From positions 51,087 through 115,086 of the forward strand of contig JAGBHE010000008.1 in the NCBI GenBank assembly GCA_017935675.1: DNA of 64,000 nucleotides. Direction: 5' to 3'. The position numbers and the translations under genes were made by a program. Under the pieces are notes generated by a model, which worked only from the letters and a program-made list of their open reading frames with translations, did not search any database and was not told the origin of the DNA. Within the stretch, counting starts at the first letter, position 1; the number at the start of each line of letters is the position of its first letter. Source of the DNA: Clostridia bacterium. GTDB lineage: Bacteria > Bacillota > Clostridia > UBA1381. Shown piece after piece: positions 16,832 to 26,836 of this stretch.

Positions 16832-18985
16832 ATGAAAATAATAAAAAAACTTATTTCAGTATTGGCAGTTCTTTCATTTTTTTCTGCGGGGACATATGCA
16901 GAAGCGGATGTTTCCAAGAATCTATCGTATAAGGCAACTGCCGACAGCGGAAATATTTCTGTAACAGAGGATAAACTAACAGGACAGACTGATTATTCGA
17001 ATCTTAACGTAAATGTCATTAAAGACATTAACGGTCAAAAAACAGTCATATACAGCGGAGCTTTAGGAGGATATGCAGACGGAGCATTTTCAAATATTGA
17101 TTTTTCTGAAAAGGATTTTATTTTTATTCTTGATTGGAATACTATGGGAAATGAAGCAATATGCATTGTTCCTGTATCCGGCAAAATAAAAACACCATTT
17201 AATACCTTTTCAGTAAAAAACACTGCTGATAATTTATTCCGGCTTGATGATGCCTTAGCACACACCGAAATTGTCGATGGTATTAACAAAAAAACATATA
17301 ATGTTAATGTACTTCCTGATGAATATTTAGAATATATGGAAACATTGGGACGTGAAAGCGGAAATTACGGAGATGGCTCAGTTCCCGCTCCGACGATTAC
17401 ATATGATTACAGCATCAGTAAAATAAATCTTCGGGATAATGAGGATATGCCGTCAGACCGCCTTGTAAACGGCGGAGTTTTACAAAGCGTTACGGTTGAA
17501 AGCAACGGCATAGATGATAATGTAATATTGGCCGTTGCCGAATATAATGGTTATACTTTGACTAAGCTGACTTCCTACAGTATAAATTTGGAGAATAATA
17601 AGGATGTTGTTATGACAGGCTATAAACTGTCCGATATAACGCCGGACACTTCAATTAAGCTTTTTGTGTGGGACGCATACTGGGGTACAAACCCAAAGGC
17701 AAATCCTGTAACCTTATTCCCCGAAAACGATGTGGATATATCAATAAATTTCTTATATGATGATATTTATTCAGAAAAAGAACTTCAAGGCGGACAAACC
17801 ATAACAGCTGAAATAACTGCAAGAAGTACAAAATGGTGGCCGCAGGCAATGAGCTTATATTTTGCACTGTACGATGAAAATGATAAGCTTGTAAGCATTG
17901 CAAATACAAACAGTTCAATTATAAGCGATGGTAATTATCAATTTTTATCTGTCGCATTACAGCTGCCTGATAAGCTGCCGGCAAACTATAAGATAAAATC
18001 GTTTGTTTGGAATACTCAATCTATGCATCCGTATATGGAAAATGAAACCATATCCTGCACCGATGATTATTATGCTGACAATATTTCAGAAGCAAAAACC
18101 ATCAATATCTCAAAAGCTGTAAAAGGGCGGATTAATACGGATAACGATTTAGATTATATAAAATTCGTTCCTTCATCAACTCAGGACTGCTTGATTCAAA
18201 TTTCGGGGAACGGTCAAACGGCAGGAACATTATATAATGCAGACGGAGATATTATAACATCAATCGATAATTTCTCCAATCAAACAATAGGTGCTCTTAC
18301 GGAAATGACACTGATTAAAGACCAAACATATTATCTCGGTCTCAGCGGAACGGCTGAAAGCAATTATACACTAACCGTTGCGCCGAACAATAAATCAAAT
18401 GACAGTATTTTTGTTACCGGCAGCGGCATAGCTGCCGAGGGCTCGGCAATCTCAGACAAAGCTCAGACCTTTAAGGCTGAATTGATTTCTTCCGACGGTA
18501 CTGCTATATGCACCCGGGAATTTAATTCTGATGCAAACGGAGGATATAATTTAGAAATACCGGCTGACATTTCAAACGGAGAATATTATTTTATTATTTC
18601 GCAGAATAATACCGTAAAAAAGCTTTGGCATATAAACACATTAGTCAACAACAGCACATTTGAAGCAGAAAAAGGCGAATATTGTATCATACCTATTGCC
18701 GCCTCAAATACAGCATCGCTTGAAAATGTTGTTTTTTCTGTATGCTATAATGCCGATGATTTTGAGTTGTATGATGCATGCGATTTGACAGCCGATACAG
18801 AAAATACTGTGACAGAAATTTCTGACAAGCAGATAAGGATTTTGAAGGTATGTCCTTCTTATATGGCGTTTGAAGCAGCACAGATTGATTCAAACGGTCA
18901 AAATAATATTATTAACACGGTAAAACTAAAATCAAAGAAAAACGCTGTTATAAAAGCATCTGTATGCGCATATACAGTACAGTAG
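16832..18985 (+). CDS. Large secreted beta-rich protein with PPC-like domain
   Basis: The 717-aa protein has a signal peptide (1-24). Two related regions of about 100 aa (about 195-290 and 295-405) each end in a Leu/Ile-K-x-F-V-W motif (SIKLFVWDAYW, KIKSFVWNTQS). A PPC-like beta domain (about 415-520; DNDLDYIKFVP) and a bacterial-Ig or cohesin-like C-terminus (about 620-717) follow. No catalytic site is recognised. It has no SLH region, so anchoring is unclear. AAAGGA precedes the ATG, and the next gene begins 15 bp on, so they are cotranscribed. Confidence 0.8.
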   Translation: MKIIKKLISVLAVLSFFSAGTYAEADVSKNLSYKATADSGNISVTEDKLTGQTDYSNLNVNVIKDINGQKTVIYSGALGGYADGAFSNIDFSEKDFIFILDWNTMGNEAICIVPVSGKIKTPFNTFSVKNTADNLFRLDDALAHTEIVDGINKKTYNVNVLPDEYLEYMETLGRESGNYGDGSVPAPTITYDYSISKINLRDNEDMPSDRLVNGGVLQSVTVESNGIDDNVILAVAEYNGYTLTKLTSYSINLENNKDVVMTGYKLSDITPDTSIKLFVWDAYWGTNPKANPVTLFPENDVDISINFLYDDIYSEKELQGGQTITAEITARSTKWWPQAMSLYFALYDENDKLVSIANTNSSIISDGNYQFLSVALQLPDKLPANYKIKSFVWNTQSMHPYMENETISCTDDYYADNISEAKTINISKAVKGRINTDNDLDYIKFVPSSTQDCLIQISGNGQTAGTLYNADGDIITSIDNFSNQTIGALTEMTLIKDQTYYLGLSGTAESNYTLTVAPNNKSNDSIFVTGSGIAAEGSAISDKAQTFKAELISSDGTAICTREFNSDANGGYNLEIPADISNGEYYFIISQNNTVKKLWHINTLVNNSTFEAEKGEYCIIPIAASNTASLENVVFSVCYNADDFELYDACDLTADTENTVTEISDKQIRILKVCPSYMAFEAAQIDSNGQNNIINTVKLKSKKNAVIKASVCAYTVQ

Positions 18986-19000
18986 AAAGGAGCTGTGAAA

Positions 19001-21310
19001 ATGTTAAAAATCAAACATTTTGCGAAAATGACAGGCGGCATTATTGCCTTTTCACTTACACTGTTATTGAGCTTCACCTCATTTGCCGCTCCTGTGACAA
19101 ATCTGCCCACCGCAGTATCACAGCCAAACGGCGAGGAATTAAGCCTTTTTGTAAGCGGTGATGAATATTTTAATTATCTGCACGATGCAGATGGAAATAT
19201 CATTATGCAGAATTATGATACAGGATATTATACTTACGCAAAAATTGAAAACGGCAAAGTCATTGCCGGAGATGTGACAGTAACATACAATTCAGACGAG
19301 GGTCCGATGCCGGTCAACCCAAGTACAATTATTTTTGAAGATATTCCGGAAAGCTACATACAAAATATATGTGAAAATTCGCCGCTGAACAATAACGCGG
19401 AAATGCTTTTGAATTCACGGGGACTTGTTAATGAAAGAAAAACTCATCCGTTTCTGAATGAGACTGTAAACAATATTGTGATATTTATAGATTTTCCGGA
19501 TGTGACCTTTAACTCATCTCTTGATGCAGAGTACTTTAACAGTATTCTTAACACAAACGATAACTCTCTGAAAAGCTGGTTTGATACGGCGTCATACGGC
19601 AAAACATCGTTGGTGTCACACTTATATCCAACGCCTGACGGAACTATGCTTGCAACATATACGGATATATATCCGAGAACAACATATCAGGTACATCATA
19701 AGGATGCAAACGGAAATGATGTCTACGAGCTTAACGGAAAAACCATAAGCAGAACAGCACTTGAACATGATTTGCTTCAAAGAGCCGTTAATGAGGTCAG
19801 CAGTCAGATCTCCGAAGAATTAAATATAGATATTGACGAAAACAATTATGTTGACAGCGTTACATTTATTATTGCAGGAAACAGCGGAGCATGGAATACT
19901 CTATTATGGTCTCACCAATGGTCTATGTCCAGGGATGCAAAAATTAACGGCAAAAAAGTATCTACATACACTTTTATTATGGAAAATGAGGTGCGGCCTA
20001 ACGGACGCTATGATTCTGTTTTACAGCATGAACTGTTTCATCTGTACGGAGCGCCTGACTTATATCATTATAAAAGCGGATACGGAACCGTTGTCGGACG
20101 ATGGGACAATATGGATAGCTCTGCAGGGCAAATGACATGTATGTATTTAAAATATAAATACGGAAATTGGATTGATGAAATCCCGGAAATAAAAGATGAT
20201 ACTCTAACATATACAATAAATAAAAACACGCTGCCAGCCAATAATTGTTATGTTCTGCGCTCCCCGTACTCTGCCAATGAGTTTTTTGTAGTTGAATACA
20301 GAAAAAAAGAAGCCCCCTTTGAAGACACCATCCCCGGTGACGGTGTGGTGATATTCAGAATAGACTCTCGGTTTAACGGAAACAGCTCATATAACGGCAC
20401 AACAAGATTTGATGAGGTGTTTGTTTCACAAAATCCTCCGGCAAACTCGGCACGCTATCCGTATTACAGCGATACAGTCGATTTGAAATTGCAGGACGGA
20501 ACGGACGCAGGTATTACATTAAATCACTTTGTGCTTTCTGGCGATACAGCTTCCTTTAAGGTGTCATTTACATATGATAAGTTAATAGATCGCTTTATGG
20601 ATAAAAGAGTTGCAGACGCTGTATGCGCACAGTTAAACAAATCATATGATGAAGTCACAGCAGAGGATTTACAGTCAATTACATCTATTACATTAAATCC
20701 TATAGGCACATATGATTTATCTGTTGACTTAGATGGAATAGAATATTTAACAAATTTGCAGTCTCTTATAATGAATGACTGTAAAATAAGTGATATATCT
20801 GCGCTGAGTTCTCTGACTCACTTAGAACATCTTGAGTTAAAAGACAATGAAATCGAGGATTTTTCACCATTAGAAAATCTTACCTCCCTGCAATGCCTTA
20901 AAATCAGAGGTAATATATCAAACGACTATTCTGCCGTTGCAGAGTATTATAACAGTATTGCAGAAAAAGATTTTTCACTGAACAATCAAGATGATATTGT
21001 ATTCAGAGTGCCGGATTTCAACACCGAAAATAACATTGGAGACATACGCATAGAATGTTCTGAAACGGTGCCGGAAAAAATACATATTACAATTGAAAAA
21101 TATGCTGCTGACGGTACATTGCTCACCAAATCAAAACATGAAAATTTCAGTTGGACACAAAGCAATCCAACACTTTATGTTTCATCTGATTTTAATTGTA
21201 ATGACGGAGCATATATTGTAATAAGCGCATATGAACGCAGAAGGTTTTCAAAGTTAATTTCAAAATGCACAATAAAGCCCGTTGCTTTTGATTTTACATA
21301 CTTTGAATGA
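19001..21310 (+). CDS. Secreted M6-type metalloprotease with leucine-rich repeats
   Basis: 769 aa from the ATG at 19001 (AAGGAG upstream; a GTG two codons earlier is less likely). A signal peptide is followed by a pro-region (about 30-140) and a catalytic domain with HELFHLYGAPD (residues 343-353), the HExxHxxGxxD signature of M6 (immune inhibitor A) proteases. A C-terminal internalin-like LRR segment (about 575-640; SDISALSSLTHLEHLELKD) precedes a final beta domain. It probably cuts host or dietary proteins outside the cell, and LRRs may guide it to targets. All zinc ligands of the motif are present. Confidence 0.92.
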   Translation: MLKIKHFAKMTGGIIAFSLTLLLSFTSFAAPVTNLPTAVSQPNGEELSLFVSGDEYFNYLHDADGNIIMQNYDTGYYTYAKIENGKVIAGDVTVTYNSDEGPMPVNPSTIIFEDIPESYIQNICENSPLNNNAEMLLNSRGLVNERKTHPFLNETVNNIVIFIDFPDVTFNSSLDAEYFNSILNTNDNSLKSWFDTASYGKTSLVSHLYPTPDGTMLATYTDIYPRTTYQVHHKDANGNDVYELNGKTISRTALEHDLLQRAVNEVSSQISEELNIDIDENNYVDSVTFIIAGNSGAWNTLLWSHQWSMSRDAKINGKKVSTYTFIMENEVRPNGRYDSVLQHELFHLYGAPDLYHYKSGYGTVVGRWDNMDSSAGQMTCMYLKYKYGNWIDEIPEIKDDTLTYTINKNTLPANNCYVLRSPYSANEFFVVEYRKKEAPFEDTIPGDGVVIFRIDSRFNGNSSYNGTTRFDEVFVSQNPPANSARYPYYSDTVDLKLQDGTDAGITLNHFVLSGDTASFKVSFTYDKLIDRFMDKRVADAVCAQLNKSYDEVTAEDLQSITSITLNPIGTYDLSVDLDGIEYLTNLQSLIMNDCKISDISALSSLTHLEHLELKDNEIEDFSPLENLTSLQCLKIRGNISNDYSAVAEYYNSIAEKDFSLNNQDDIVFRVPDFNTENNIGDIRIECSETVPEKIHITIEKYAADGTLLTKSKHENFSWTQSNPTLYVSSDFNCNDGAYIVISAYERRRFSKLISKCTIKPVAFDFTYFE

Positions 21311-21334
21311 TATATTTGAAGGAGGTCTTAGATA

Positions 21335-23536
21335 ATGTTTAATAGATTTATTAGTGCAATTATCGCAATAACATCTATTTACATGTTTAATATTGTATCC
21401 TATGCAATGCCGGGATATATAAGCAGCGTTACAATATCAGGCAGTGCAGAGCTGACAATGCGCATAGGCGATGAAATCACGTTGGAAGCCATAGCAGTTC
21501 CGGAAGGCTTTGAACATGCGTATATGGTCTGGAGTACTGATAATACAAATGTCATAAGTATAGACGGAGATGACGGAACCACAAGGTTTGAATCGGCTCA
21601 AAGCAGCGCAAAGATAAAGGCATATGCCGCAGGTACAGCAATAATTACTGTATATGCAGCCTTGGAACCTAATCCTGATGAATATGCCGAACATGCTTCG
21701 GTTACAATCCATGTGACAAACCAAGAAAGCGTCTTAAAAAATCAATGTATCCGCAGCGGTATATATGATTTAGACGGCAAAATGCAATACCTTGCCGATG
21801 TGCTTGTTTCTGAGGTAACAGTTAATGCTTCGGCAAATGCATTGGTACAGCAGGAAGATATTCCGGAGCAGGAAGATATTCCGGAGCAGATTTTATCAAA
21901 TGCAAACGACGGCGAACAGTTTCTGCTGACGGACATAAAAACGGATAACGAAGAAAACCCGTATCCCGGTATTGAAAAGACGAATGTAACTGTTTCATTA
22001 CCGAAGTCAAGCGGCGGACCGGAGCAAAGCTTAGGTAAGGATTACCGGCTGTTTTTTGCCGAAGCCGAAAACGCACCGTTAACCGACATCACCGACAAAA
22101 TAGTAATCAGCGACAAATCATCAGTCACCTTTGAAGCTGAAAAATTGGGTATATATGTTCTGTATTTTACCCCTGATGTTTATGATGTTGTGTTTTACTC
22201 TGAAAATCCGATTTATGATGAAGGCGGAAATATAACAAATCCCGAGTGCATTTACAAAGAAATTACAGGTTTAAAAAGCAATGACGCAATAGATTTTCCG
22301 CCTGTGCCCGAAAAAGAGGGATATGTTTTCACAGGGTGGAAATCACTTATTGGCAGCGGAATTCACTATACCTTACCGCAGCCTTTATATGCTGTTGATA
22401 ACAGTGCGTATTATGCCTCATGGTGTCCCGAAGATGAATATGAACCGATAAAAATTGAAATCAGCTCCGACAGCATTGTAAAAGGCAAAGAGGACGGCAA
22501 AAAGATAACACTTAAAACCGACTACGGCATATTTGCAAGCGGTGAAGATTTTCCAAGCAAATGGCGTGATAATTATGATGCGGAAACTGATGAAGCGATA
22601 AAGGCCGAAATACTTGCCGATTGGAAATCCAAATGGAATATCGTAGGCTGTGATGATATTTTAATAGGGTCAGCACAAAGAATTGACGATAAAACAGTTG
22701 AGCTTACATTATCGGGAAACAGCAGTAATGTTTATAACAGCTGCGAAATTTACATTGAGTTTAACAGCTCGCTGCTCCTGCCGGAGCCTTACGAGGAAAA
22801 CGGAGAGCTTGTATACTCGAATGACACCAAAATACAGCAGGATGCAGACGGCATCAGAAAACAAATGTACAGCTCCGACAATGCCGTTACTCTGAATAAA
22901 CAAAACCGCCCGAGCAGCGGCGGCGGTGGCGGCGGCGGTTTTGCCGGCTATACCGTAAAGTTTGAAACAAATGGCGGCAATGCAATTAAAAATCAAACCA
23001 TTAAAAGAAATTCCGCTGTAACAAAGCCTGAAAATCCCGTAAAAGACGGATTTGAATTTGCCGGCTGGTATAAAGATAAGGAATTGACTAAAGAATATGA
23101 TTTTACCGCCAAAGTAACAAACAGCTTCACGCTTTACGCGGCATGGACTGACATTGATATTTCCAAGCATCAAATACTGTTGACAATAGGCGAAAAATCA
23201 GCTACCGTTTTCGGTGAAACAAAGTCAAACGATGTTGCTCCTAAAATTGTAAATGACAGAGCAATGCTTCCGGCGCGGTTTGTCGCCGAAAGCTTAGGCG
23301 CTGCTGTTGAATGGGATAATGACACAAGAACAGTTACAATCACAAAGGACGATATATCAATCATTATTACTATCGACTCCAAAACCGCTATTGTAAACGG
23401 TAAGTCTGTTGTTCTTGACAGTCCGGCATTTATTGAAAACGACAGAACCTATACTCCTATTAGGTTTATATCTGAAAATTTAGACGCAAAGGTTGAATGG
23501 GAGCCGGAGACTCAAAAGATAATTATCACAAAATAA
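21335..23536 (+). CDS. Secreted Big/InlB-repeat protein with C-terminal stalk domain
   Basis: The 733-aa protein has a signal peptide (1-24), a Big_2-like Ig domain (about 28-130), and a first InlB B-repeat-like region (about 285-365). A domain starting KGKEDGKK (about 385-510) is shared with the RCC1 gene. A Gly7 linker leads to a second InlB B-repeat (VKFETNGG...FAGWYKDKELTKEYDF, about 545-605) and then a stalk domain (615-733; MLPARFVAESLGAAVEWD). It is a typical multi-domain adhesin. AGGAGG lies 25 bp after the M6 protease stop. The end of this gene is homologous to the remnant at 16480. Confidence 0.9.
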   Translation: MFNRFISAIIAITSIYMFNIVSYAMPGYISSVTISGSAELTMRIGDEITLEAIAVPEGFEHAYMVWSTDNTNVISIDGDDGTTRFESAQSSAKIKAYAAGTAIITVYAALEPNPDEYAEHASVTIHVTNQESVLKNQCIRSGIYDLDGKMQYLADVLVSEVTVNASANALVQQEDIPEQEDIPEQILSNANDGEQFLLTDIKTDNEENPYPGIEKTNVTVSLPKSSGGPEQSLGKDYRLFFAEAENAPLTDITDKIVISDKSSVTFEAEKLGIYVLYFTPDVYDVVFYSENPIYDEGGNITNPECIYKEITGLKSNDAIDFPPVPEKEGYVFTGWKSLIGSGIHYTLPQPLYAVDNSAYYASWCPEDEYEPIKIEISSDSIVKGKEDGKKITLKTDYGIFASGEDFPSKWRDNYDAETDEAIKAEILADWKSKWNIVGCDDILIGSAQRIDDKTVELTLSGNSSNVYNSCEIYIEFNSSLLLPEPYEENGELVYSNDTKIQQDADGIRKQMYSSDNAVTLNKQNRPSSGGGGGGGFAGYTVKFETNGGNAIKNQTIKRNSAVTKPENPVKDGFEFAGWYKDKELTKEYDFTAKVTNSFTLYAAWTDIDISKHQILLTIGEKSATVFGETKSNDVAPKIVNDRAMLPARFVAESLGAAVEWDNDTRTVTITKDDISIIITIDSKTAIVNGKSVVLDSPAFIENDRTYTPIRFISENLDAKVEWEPETQKIIITK
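21851..21889 (+). repeat. 18-bp coding tandem repeat
   Basis: CAGGAAGATATTCCGGAG occurs twice in a row and is followed by CAG, coding QEDIPEQEDIPEQ. In-frame, so copy number could vary without frameshift. Confidence 0.95.
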
Positions 23537-23652
23537 ATGTATGCAGTTGTGCATATAGGAGATTTTTAATAAATTATTTCTATTGTCTTCAATATAATGT
23601 TATGAACAGACGGTATAGTATGTTTTTTTAAATTCAATAGGTGGTGTTTTAT
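23537..23652 (+). repeat. Surface-gene leader, copy B
   Basis: Homologous to 16573-16740 with a central deletion. TATAAT at 23592-23597 may be a -10 box; no good -35 is seen. It ends in AGGTGG and an ATG that is followed at once by TGA; the overlapping GTG starts the next gene. Confidence 0.7.
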
Positions 23653-26600
23653 GTGAGAAAGATTATATTGTTGCTGTTATGTACTTTGATACCGGCCATG
23701 CCCATTAATGTATTTGCTGCGGGTGGTGGAATATATGTTGGAGATAACAGTAGTGAAACGCTTTTTACAGGCTCGGCATCTTCGCATTATTTGCTTCTTT
23801 CAAGTAATGGTATTGTTTCGGCGTGGGGCAAAAATACTTATGGGCAATGCGGCACAAAGCCATGTGACGAAACCAACGAAATAAATTATATTGATTTTGA
23901 AAACAAGGTTGTAAAAGTAGCTGCAGGAAATGATTTCAGTCTTGCATTGGATGAAAATAATATTGCATGGGGCTGGGGAAACAATATTAGATTTCAGCTT
24001 GGAATTTCAAGACCGACAGATATAAGTGGTGTTCCCACATATTTTACTAAGCCGGAAAAAATCGCTGAAAATGTAATTGATATTGCAGCAGGAGATAACT
24101 TCAGCATTTTGCTGAACAAGGATGGTGAAGTGTTGTTTTCCGGAATGTCAGCGTCTCATACTTTAAGAAAACTTAAAATTCCTGAAATTGGTGACAGCAT
24201 CCCCAAAATCAAAAAAATAAATGCAAGCTATAATAACTTTGTTGCTGTAAGTGAAGATAATTACGTGTTTTACGGCAAAGCCGACAGACAAAGAGTGGAT
24301 GTTATAGAAATGCCTGCAGTTGACGAGGTTCAATCAGCCGTTAGCGGAAAAGAACATTTAATAATACGATGCCTTAACGGGAATAATGTAGAGTTTTACG
24401 GATATGGTGACAATTCAAAGAATCAGTTGGGTATCAAAAATACATCTTATGCTTCTGAACCGATTTTGTCATTATCAATCCCTAAAGAGAAGGGTCAATA
24501 CATAGCTGAATTCGCAGGTGCATATGATACCGTCGTAAATGTTTGGAACAACCTTTCCGCATCTGATAAAATGGCAGAATATCGTTGGGGGACCTCTCTT
24601 GTTTTGGAGGCAGATGGTCAAGATGTGGCGATGATTGACCAAACAACTATAGAAGAACCGGAAGAAGCTGCAGTAGACTATCAGATGATAGCTGTCGGCA
24701 ACGAAAAAAATATCGGATTTAATTTTATGACAAATGAGATTGTGTTATTTAACTATTCTCAAGCACCACAAATATTTCCGCTGATTAAACCCGCTGATGA
24801 GATAAAAACGATGTATGAATACCAATATAAAGATGTTGATTATCATACATATGATGTTAATTTCATAAAACTAAATGAGGATGCATTTTTAAGCGAAAAT
24901 TCCGATGAAAAATATTTGTATTGGGAATACGTAAACGAAAATCAATTCCGAGTGAAAATAAAAGATTTCATAAACGGAATAGGACAAAGCGGATTTAATC
25001 CCTCGATCAGTACCGTTATGCTCAGCAGGGAAATAACCGGAGAAAACAGGCACATTGGAACTTACGGACCGTCTATCTGGAATTTTAATATCAGGAATGA
25101 GCTTTATAAAACTGACACTTTGGAGATAAACCATAAAAGCGAAAACGGTGTGGAATTTACAGTTTCTTTGTTTGAAGTAAATCGTATGGAGGAAAAACCG
25201 CTTAATATTTCGTCAGATGTGAATGTTTTTTATGAAAATCCGGGAGAAATAACTGAGAATACAAAGCTTGGATTGTATTTATACGGATTACCAAATGGTG
25301 TAACGGCAATGATATCTGATATATCTGATAATACATTTAAAGTAACCTTGTCGGGAATTTCAAAGGATGATTTGGATTATGATTCAAATATTAGGCTTTG
25401 CTATATCAGAGCCGGCGAAAATCAAATCGGTGGAGCTGTTGTCGGGGAGTTTGATCTAAATGAAAATACAGTCATTGCAGGAGATGAAGCTATAGACGGA
25501 TTTACTATAAAAGCGCTTGAAAACACACCCGAAATTCTTACGGTTTCAGGTTCTTTGACAAAAGGTAAAGAGGACGGCAAAATAATTAATGTATCCATAG
25601 CCGGCGGAGTGTTTAAAGATACTCTTTCATCGGATAAGTGGGTTGTATCAGGCATTGATGGAGTCAGTATTCAATCAGTCAAAAAAATTGATGATAATAA
25701 TGTAGAACTGACGCTGTCGGGAAACAGTAAAGATAAATATACAAATGCAGCGTTAAAAGTTACTTGTGATTCATCTCAGTATTCAGACAGCAGAGAATAT
25801 GATGAAAATACCGGAAACTATTTTTATAACGATTTATCAACATCAAATACCATAGAAGTAAAAAAACAAAGTAAAGGCTCCGGCGGCTCATCAAGCTTGT
25901 CTATAGCTAAACCAACATCAAATGTAAAATCCGGCGAGGTCGCAAAAGGAACAGCTATAGAGTTATTAAGCTCGGTAAATAAAGCTAAAATATATTATAC
26001 AACCGATGGTTCGCAACCGGATAATAAAAGCTTGTTATATCAAGAGCCAATTAAAATAACAGAAGATGTAACAATAAAATTTATTGCGGTTTCAGGCACA
26101 AAAAAATCAGCTATACAAACAGTGGCATATACAGTAAATAAAGCTGATATATCATTAAAAAATAATGCTCAAGAAATAAAGTATATTGTACTTGAAAACA
26201 GCAATGTAATCGAAGCAGATAAAGCAATGTCAAGGTATGAAATTTTATTGGCATTGTATCGGTTATTTGATATTGAAGATATGAGTGTAATATCTGAATT
26301 TACAGATGTTGCTGATGACAATGCCGATGTTGTAAATTTGTTTGTCGGAGCAGGTATAATCGAAGGTTATCCGGATAATACTTTCAGAGGTGAATCGGGT
26401 ATTACAAGATCTGAATTTGTTAAGATACTGAGTATCATGTTGAATGCGGAAAAATCAGACACCACAGCATTTAGTGATATATCCGGTCATTGGTGCGAAG
26501 AATATATAAATAATTTTACAAAGTTAAATTTGGTAAATGGTTATCCGGACGGTACATTTAAACCGGATAATATAATCACCAAAGCTGAGGTTATTGCAGT

Positions 26601-26712
26601 TCTTAACAGAGTTGCAAATAAAGACACAGAATCGATTGAAAACATATTTTTCGACAATCTGGATGAAAGTCATTGGGCATATAATGATATTTGTGCAGCT
26701 GTAAAGGCCTGA
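23653..26712 (+). CDS. Secreted RCC1-repeat protein with C-terminal SLH domains
   Basis: About 1019 aa from GTG 23653 (AGGTGG 8 nt upstream). A signal peptide is followed by RCC1-like repeats (about 30-240; VSAWGKNTYGQCG, IAWGWGNNIRFQLG, VEFYGYGDNSKNQLG) predicted to fold as part of a beta-propeller. Beta-rich domains of unknown type, the shared KGKEDGK domain (about 635-740), a Gly/Ser hinge and a chitobiase C-terminal-like domain (about 750-835; KIYYTTDGSQPD) come next. Two full SLH domains and a short third (from about 850) end it. It should be bound to the wall by SLH. The third SLH stops after its first helix. Confidence 0.9.
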   Translation: MRKIILLLLCTLIPAMPINVFAAGGGIYVGDNSSETLFTGSASSHYLLLSSNGIVSAWGKNTYGQCGTKPCDETNEINYIDFENKVVKVAAGNDFSLALDENNIAWGWGNNIRFQLGISRPTDISGVPTYFTKPEKIAENVIDIAAGDNFSILLNKDGEVLFSGMSASHTLRKLKIPEIGDSIPKIKKINASYNNFVAVSEDNYVFYGKADRQRVDVIEMPAVDEVQSAVSGKEHLIIRCLNGNNVEFYGYGDNSKNQLGIKNTSYASEPILSLSIPKEKGQYIAEFAGAYDTVVNVWNNLSASDKMAEYRWGTSLVLEADGQDVAMIDQTTIEEPEEAAVDYQMIAVGNEKNIGFNFMTNEIVLFNYSQAPQIFPLIKPADEIKTMYEYQYKDVDYHTYDVNFIKLNEDAFLSENSDEKYLYWEYVNENQFRVKIKDFINGIGQSGFNPSISTVMLSREITGENRHIGTYGPSIWNFNIRNELYKTDTLEINHKSENGVEFTVSLFEVNRMEEKPLNISSDVNVFYENPGEITENTKLGLYLYGLPNGVTAMISDISDNTFKVTLSGISKDDLDYDSNIRLCYIRAGENQIGGAVVGEFDLNENTVIAGDEAIDGFTIKALENTPEILTVSGSLTKGKEDGKIINVSIAGGVFKDTLSSDKWVVSGIDGVSIQSVKKIDDNNVELTLSGNSKDKYTNAALKVTCDSSQYSDSREYDENTGNYFYNDLSTSNTIEVKKQSKGSGGSSSLSIAKPTSNVKSGEVAKGTAIELLSSVNKAKIYYTTDGSQPDNKSLLYQEPIKITEDVTIKFIAVSGTKKSAIQTVAYTVNKADISLKNNAQEIKYIVLENSNVIEADKAMSRYEILLALYRLFDIEDMSVISEFTDVADDNADVVNLFVGAGIIEGYPDNTFRGESGITRSEFVKILSIMLNAEKSDTTAFSDISGHWCEEYINNFTKLNLVNGYPDGTFKPDNIITKAEVIAVLNRVANKDTESIENIFFDNLDESHWAYNDICAAVKA

Positions 26713-26782
26713 ATAAAATCATATCTCCAATTTGCTAAAAACTAAATTATGCTCAATTGTATTATTTTTCGGGTGCAAAGAC

Positions 26783-26820
26783 AAAAATCGTCAAGGTTCG
26801 ACAGAATCTTGACGATTTTT
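26783..26820. terminator. Bidirectional terminator between RCC1 gene and ruvX
   Basis: A 13-bp perfect stem (AAAAATCGTCAAG at 26783-26795; CTTGACGATTTTT at 26808-26820) with T-runs both ways, between convergent genes. Confidence 0.92.
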
Positions 26821-26836
26821 ACTTATTACCTCTTCA

